DNA of 64,000 nt from contig NC_081406.1 of NCBI RefSeq assembly GCF_030272615.1, forward strand, positions 477,116,900 through 477,180,899. Reading direction: 5' to 3'. The notes below the pieces were generated by a model, which ran no database searches, was not told the origin of the DNA, and worked only from the letters and a program-made list of their open reading frames with translations. Positions 58,923 through 64,000 of this stretch are shown here, piece after piece; position 1 is the first letter of the stretch, and every line of letters starts with the position of its first letter. This DNA comes from Cryptomeria japonica. Lineage: Eukaryota > Streptophyta > Pinopsida > Cupressales > Cupressaceae. Position numbers and translations under genes: made by a program.

Positions 58923-60964
58923 TGTAGACACCTAAAATTGTCCTGTCTAATAAAATAAATATTTTATTTATTTAATTATTTTAAGCCTAATTCTTCTATT
59001 AATTAAATAAATCTTTATTTATTTATTAATTCATTAATCCTCTTCTAAGATTTTCCTCATTTAAATAAATACATTGATTTATTTAAATTGTCCTTTTCTA
59101 AATTAAATAAATACTTTTATTTATTTAATTGATCCCATTTCTTCTATTAATTAAATAAATCTTTATTTATTTAATTAATTCATTAACCTTTTCTACCCAT
59201 GACACATGTCATTCATCTCTTAACTCCTACACTACCTACCCTCTTATTATTTTCTTATTTTCTCTACCTACCCTCTAATCCTAGCCGATCATTTATCTTT
59301 TACACCTCTTAATCTTATCCCTTCATTTCCTAAAGTGTCTTCTATATAAGGAGATGCTTCCTTCATTATCAAGGACTCCCAAGCATTTTAGCATTCGAAC
59401 TTTCATATGCGATCTAGCTATCAACCACATTTTTGTTCTTTGTTGAGCTCTTGTGCAAACATAAAATCTAAGAGCAAATATATCAAGCAAGATGGTGTAG
59501 GGGCACCTCTTCAACAAGCCATTCATGGATCAGAGGATGAGGACTAGGATCTTAGGATCATTTTGGATGTCTTTTGTTTGGGCATTTTCATGTTTTCAAT
59601 AAGGACCCCACCATGTAAACTAATGTCCCAAATTAGGCATCTTGATAAGCCAATTTGGACAACTTGGTAAATAGGGGTAGAATGATGTTTGTTTTGATTT
59701 TTTATAGGATTTTAGGGTGTGTAGGGGGTGTTTGGTTGATCCAAGTTGAGTGGATCCCTAATTTGGTTTGATTGACAACTCTTATCAAAAATGCAACTTT
59801 TGCAAACAAAAGTGCAACTTTTCAAATTTTAGTTGATGTAAGCCTCTCAATGGCTCCAACCTCTTCAAATTAGGTTGGAAACCATTTGGAGAAGGTCTAT
59901 ACCTTTTTTACATGATTCCCAAGGTTGGGGTGATTGGTGATTGAAGTTTGAAAGCATAATAAGACAGAAAATTGAGTTTTTCCTTGAAAAATTCTGAACT
60001 TCTTGTTGTTGTACGTCATTGTACGGATTGATTCTGATAAATGTGTTCATGGAGAAGTTAGAGGATCAAGTAACATTTTTTTTTGTGGTTGTTTGAGGTC
60101 TTGATCTTCTGTGAGCAGTGAGAACCCCTTGTTTTACTGACTGTAACCCAAAAAGCAAGGGTTTGGCTAGGGTTTCGCATCCCACTCATCTAGAAGGTCT
60201 TTCCTCTGGTGGAATGAAATATTGTCCAGTGTAATTTAAGGTTTTCATGGGTTTTTGCAAGGGAGGATTCATTGTGAAGAGTATGATGCAAATCTAGGTA
60301 GGCATCTCCATGTGACTAGCTTGGACAAAGTTAGGACAATCATCCTAAAATCTTATAGCGGTGGATTCTAGGTGTGCAACCCTGGAATTAGAGGTTATTC
60401 ATGATCCCCCAAATTCTCATGAAGTTTATTTTGTAGTTGAGATTCATGAAATTGGTGTTGCTTTGTAAATTAGGCCTGATCGCCCTAATTTGGTCTCTAG
60501 GCTTCTAAAGGGTTCAGACCCTTAGGTTGCAGATCTTGCCAATCTCTTTTGGGGATGAGTGTAAATCCATAGAGGGTATCTAGAATGGTAAATATTTTTC
60601 CAATTTTTGTTCAATATTTTGGAGTTAAGGGAAAAATACCCGCCAAAGAGAGCTATTAGCCAAGGGGGTAGGTTTTCAAAGGAAGTATAGGGCATTGATG
60701 CCTAAGTCCAAAATAAATGTTTGGAATAGGTCATAGGTGAAATGAATTGACCAAATCCAAGGCCTCCAATAGCAAGAGTCATGGTGAGTTATGTTAGAGA
60801 TGTTGAATTCATTTACTCATCTTCAGTAGGTGCTAGTCTAGAGAAGTGTGAGTAGTTCAAACCTTGAGGTGTGGAGTCCTTTTTGTAGTATCCTTGTTAT
60901 CATTTGAAGGGGTCAAAATAAACCTTTTGGACCTATCCTTAGGTGTGACAAGGGCTTTGCATCA
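58923..60964 (+). repeat. G3 5' LTR (candidate)
   Basis: It starts TGTAGACACCTAAAATTG where C3 RT ends, and ends TTTGCATCA just before the PBS. It contains a TATA-like CTATATAAGG near 59341. The first 300 bp are AAATAAAT-rich as in the A LTR. The second copy is outside the window, so length and unity are inferred. Confidence 0.6.
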
Positions 60965-60966
60965 AT

Positions 60967-60978
60967 TTGTATCAGAGC
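60967..60978 (+). other. G3 primer-binding site, tRNA-iMet type
   Basis: TTGTATCAGAGC differs at one base from the standard tRNA-iMet PBS and is followed by TTAGG. Confidence 0.8.
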
Positions 60979-61014
60979 TTAGGAGTGTCTATTTGACCAA
61001 AGAAGAAGACAAGA

Positions 61015-61775
61015 TGTTAGAGGAAGAGGGATCCCAAGATCTCCCATCAAGGATGACCAATGCTGAGTTGGTTGTCTTGGTGAAGAAGCAGATAGAGAGA
61101 AGAGAAGTCAGGGCTGAGAATCAGGCCTTGAGAAATGAAATGGACTAGTTGAAGGGAAAAGTGGAGAGGGGAGAGAGAGACTCTAGAGGAGTTGAAGAAG
61201 GGGATGAAGAGGAGATCCCTAGGAAGGAAGAACTAGAGGTTCCTGCAGACCAGAGACCCCTGATGAGTGTCCTCAAGTCCATGGAAAAGAGAAGAATGGA
61301 TGTGAAGTTGGATCTATCAATGGTTGCAGGTAAGATTGAACCTGATACAGTGATGGAGTGGATAGACTCCTTAGACAATTTCTTTGAGATTGAAGACATA
61401 CCAGAGAACCAAAGGGTGAAAATGACCCAATCCAAAATGAAAGGGGCTGCACTAACTTGGTGGAATTTCATCCAAGATGAGAGGGTGAAAGAGGGCAAGA
61501 GAAGAGTTGCTACTTGGAAGAAAATGATGGCTTTGGTGAAGGAAGCCTATGTTCCAGTGGACTATAATGTCCAATTGCACAAGAGGAGACAAAAATTGAA
61601 GCAGAAGGAGATGGATGTGAGTTCCTACACAGAGGAATTCATGAAGTTGTATGTGAAGACCAAGGTAAAGGAGAGTGAGGATGAAAAAGTGGCAAGATAT
61701 CTCAATGGACTGAGATTTTCCATCCAAGAATATTTGAATCTACACACCCCGGAGACAGTCCAAAATTATTTTTAG
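61015..61775 (+). pseudogene. G3 Gag
   Basis: The likely start is the ATG at 61015 (MLEEEGSQDLPSRMTN). A TAG at 61146-61148 interrupts a Glu/Arg-rich coiled-coil N-terminus, after which the frame is open to a TAG at 61773. The capsid blocks are VMEWIDSLDNFFEIED, MKGAALTWWNFIQDERV, YVPVDYNVQLHKRRQKLKQK and VARYLNGLRFSIQEYL, closely like the G1 Gag. Confidence 0.88.
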
Positions 61776-62633
61776 TTGGAACTTAAGGTGGAGGAGAAGC
61801 TAAAGAGAAGGAAGGAAAAAAATAGAAAAGGAAAAGGGAGACATCAAAGAGGCGGAAGAATCCCTTTCAGAGGCAAGGGAAATGGTTTTGGATACCAAGG
61901 TGAGACTAGTCAAGAAGGCACCAAAGGAGAGAGCAGTTACAACCAAGGAGGAGACTACAATCAAAGAGGAAACTTTAGGGGTAGGAGACCATTCTCTAGA
62001 GGAAGATCCCAAGGTAGAGGACCTCCTAGATGTTACAACTGCAACCAAGAGGGTCACATGGCTAATAGGTGTCTGGAGAAGGCTACAAGCTTTATGGGAG
62101 AGAGGAGGAGCAACTTGGTGCAGGAATCCGATTGCCAAAGTGTGGCAAGTGCAAACACCTATCAAAGTGTCAATGCACCTGATAGTTATGGCTACCCTAA
62201 AAGAGGAGAGGCTTTGCTGATGAGGAGAGAAATGAACACCATGAAGGTACCTGATAAGGAGCCCCCACAAAGAAAGTCTATTTTCAAAACTACCTGCAGG
62301 GCAGGAGGAAAAGTATGCAGGGTCTTGATAAACTCTGGGTTTACTGAAAATTTTGTGTCACTTGAAATGGTAGAGAAGCTTAAGTTGAGAAGGTTGCCAC
62401 ATCCTTACCCCTACAAGGTCTCATGGATCACCCAAGGTCAACAAGAAGTGGTAGAAGAGAAGGCTTGGGTAGATTTTTAGATTGCATCATACAAGGGTAG
62501 ATTGCTATTTGATATAGACAAGATGGATGCATGTCATCTCCTGTTTGGGAGACCTTGGCAGTTTAATTTGAAGGCTTATCATGATGGGGTTAGAAACACC
62601 TACTCAATCACCAAAGATGGCAAGGTGATATAA
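61776..62633 (+). pseudogene. G3 zinc knuckle and protease
   Basis: The frame continues from gag past its TAG. An Arg/Gly-rich stretch leads to the knuckle CYNCNQEGHMANRC (about 62033-62074). The protease core is VCRVLINSGFTENFVS near 62320: the catalytic Asp of DSG is Asn. After a TAG at 62478 the same frame reads DACHLLFGRPWQFNLKAYHD, the usual protease end, and stops near 62631. Confidence 0.85.
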
Positions 62634-62642
62634 CTTTTACCC

Positions 62643-63638
62643 TTGATGGAGAATGAGATGGAACCAAAGGGGAAAGATGCCAAAGTGTTGTTAGTAAAAG
62701 GAAAGCAGTTCATGAAGGAGATTGCAGAGAAGGATGCAGTTTGCTATGCCCTCATTCTTAAGTCCAAGGTGACAAAGAAAGAGCAGTTTGAAGAGGGGAA
62801 AGAAGAAGGACAGAGACACATAGACCCTGCAGTCAAATAGTTACTTGACAAGTACAAAGGCATCATCTTAGATGGAATGGCAAGGTCCCTACCACTGGTA
62901 AGAGACATAAGTCATTCCATAGATCTGTTCCCTGGATCTACCCAGCCAAATAAAGTAGCATACAAGCTTACTCCAAACTAGAATGCAGAGATGGAAAGAC
63001 AAATTGAGGAGTTGCTGGAATCTGGACTAATTGGCAAAATTCTAAGCCCATGTGTAGTACCTATTGTCCTTGCACCCAAGAAAGAAGGCACTTGGAGGCT
63101 ATGCATAGACTCAAGGGCCATCAACAAGATAATTATAAGGTATAGGTTTCCAATTCCTAAGATAGAGGATTTACTTGATTCCTTGGGGAGTGCAAAATAT
63201 TTCACCAAAATGGATCTAAAAAGTGGATACCATCATATTAGAGTAAGGCCAGGGGATGAATGGAAAACAACTTTTAAAACCAATGAGGGGTTATATGAGT
63301 GGAAAGTCATTCCATTTGGGTTGTCCAATGCCCCTAGTACCTTTATGAGGTTGATGAATGAGGTCTTGGTGGAGTTCATAGGCAAGTTTGTAATAGTATA
63401 CCTATATGGTGTCTTGATCTTTAGTCACTCAAGGGAAGAGAACCTCAAACATGTAGATATGGTCCTCAAAAGGTTACATGAAGAGCAGCTAAGGATAAAC
63501 TTGGATAAGTGTTTATTCATGCAGGAGGAGATCATTTACTTGGGTTTTGTAATCTCACAAGGTGAGTTGAAAATGGACCAGGAGAAGGTAAGTGCTATAC
63601 TATCTTGGCCAACACCTAAAACCATGAATGATGTCTAA
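62643..63638 (+). pseudogene. G3 reverse transcriptase
   Basis: RT reads [60 protein letters not shown] and [20 protein letters not shown]. The catalytic YxDD is [10 protein letters not shown] here (about 63400), so both key aspartates are gone. Stops lie at 62838 and near 62980 before the domain, and a TAA at 63636 separates it from RNase H. Confidence 0.9.
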
Positions 63639-64000
63639 ATTTTCCATGGCTTAGAAACATTTTATAGGAAGTTTATAAGGGGCATTATTCATGTTTGTGC
63701 ACCAATTCTTGACACCATAAAAGGAGGACAAAAGTGCAGGTTCAGTTGGACCAAGGAGGAAGATGACTTATTTGAGACTTTGAAAAAGAAAGTTACAAAA
63801 CAACTAGTCCTTGCCCTCCCAGACTTCAACAAGATATTTAAGGTGGAATGTGATGCAAGCCACATGGCCATTAGGGCAGTACTCAATCAGGAGGGAAGGC
63901 CAATTGCCTTTTTTAGTGAGAAACTAAATGATGCCAAGAGGAGATACTCATCCTATGATTTGGAGATGTATGCTTTAGTCCAGTCATTGAAGAAGTGGAG
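63639..64000 (+). pseudogene. G3 RNase H, start
   Basis: The same frame goes on after the TAA: FHGLETFYRKFIRG, then KVECDASHMAIRAVLNQEGR and AFFSEKLNDAKRRYSSYDLE, with RNase H Asp and Glu present. It is open to the window end. Confidence 0.85.

Larger units (their letters stand above)
58923..64000 (+). mobile_element. G3: Ty3/gypsy element, left part (runs off window)
   Basis: The order is a candidate 5' LTR (58923-60964), a tRNA-iMet-type PBS (60967-60978), gag, protease, RT and RNase H, all on the plus strand; integrase and the 3' LTR lie beyond the window. It is the same lineage as G1, as shown by the matching Gag and RT blocks. In-frame stops in gag and pol and a destroyed RT catalytic motif make this copy inactive. 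Confidence 0.85.

Overview
The window is nuclear DNA from a seed plant with a large, repeat-rich genome. Nothing in it fixes the species; a gymnosperm is possible but not shown. I see no intact host gene, rRNA, tRNA or CRISPR array. Almost everything readable is LTR retrotransposon, much of it nested, and the nesting can be resolved from long terminal repeats (LTRs), target-site duplications (TSDs), primer-binding sites (PBS) and polypurine tracts (PPT).

Layout, with names used below. G1 (Ty3/gypsy, minus strand) covers 1-1388 and 10388-12869 and runs off the left edge. C1 (Ty1/copia, plus strand, 1394-10382, TSD TTCCT) is inserted in G1 pol. G2 (Tekay/Del-like chromovirus, minus strand) has its 3' LTR at 12890-14949 plus 50659-51185 and its pol at 51240-54780; its 5' end is missing. 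Inside the G2 LTR sits A (Tat-lineage gypsy, minus strand, 14950-50658). Inside the 5' LTR of A sits B (32239-49365, minus strand, TSD CCTTC), a relative of A with no recognisable gag or pol. Inside B sits S, a 3.86-kb solo LTR (42419-46281, TSD AAAGG). To the right are a short copia-type LTR (C2, 56354-56596), a decayed copia RT (C3, about 58200-58922), and a gypsy element on the plus strand (G3, 58923 to the window end) that interrupts C3. LTR divergence counted by eye (C1 about 9 %, A about 5 %, B about 2 %) agrees with B being younger than A.

The most interesting material is the A/B pair. Both carry, between their sense coding region and their 3' LTR, an antisense gene for a plant mobile domain (PMD) protein, with its own TATA box, a 25-26-codon first exon, a phase-0 intron and a long second exon. 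Both have a tRNA-Trp-type PBS, a near-identical PPT followed by a stem-loop that shows a compensatory base-pair change, conserved noncoding islands, and short-motif arrays with an AAGCGC core placed in opposite orientations at the two ends of the internal region (one array lies in PMD intron 1). B replaces gag-pol with one 970-codon P/S/Q-rich frame of unknown function, so it looks like a non-autonomous partner that kept the cis elements and the antisense gene.

Most coding regions carry stops or frameshifts and are probably dead. The B PMD frame and the B sense frame are exceptions in one respect: they hold their frame over 1.8 and 2.9 kb and are broken only by in-frame stops.
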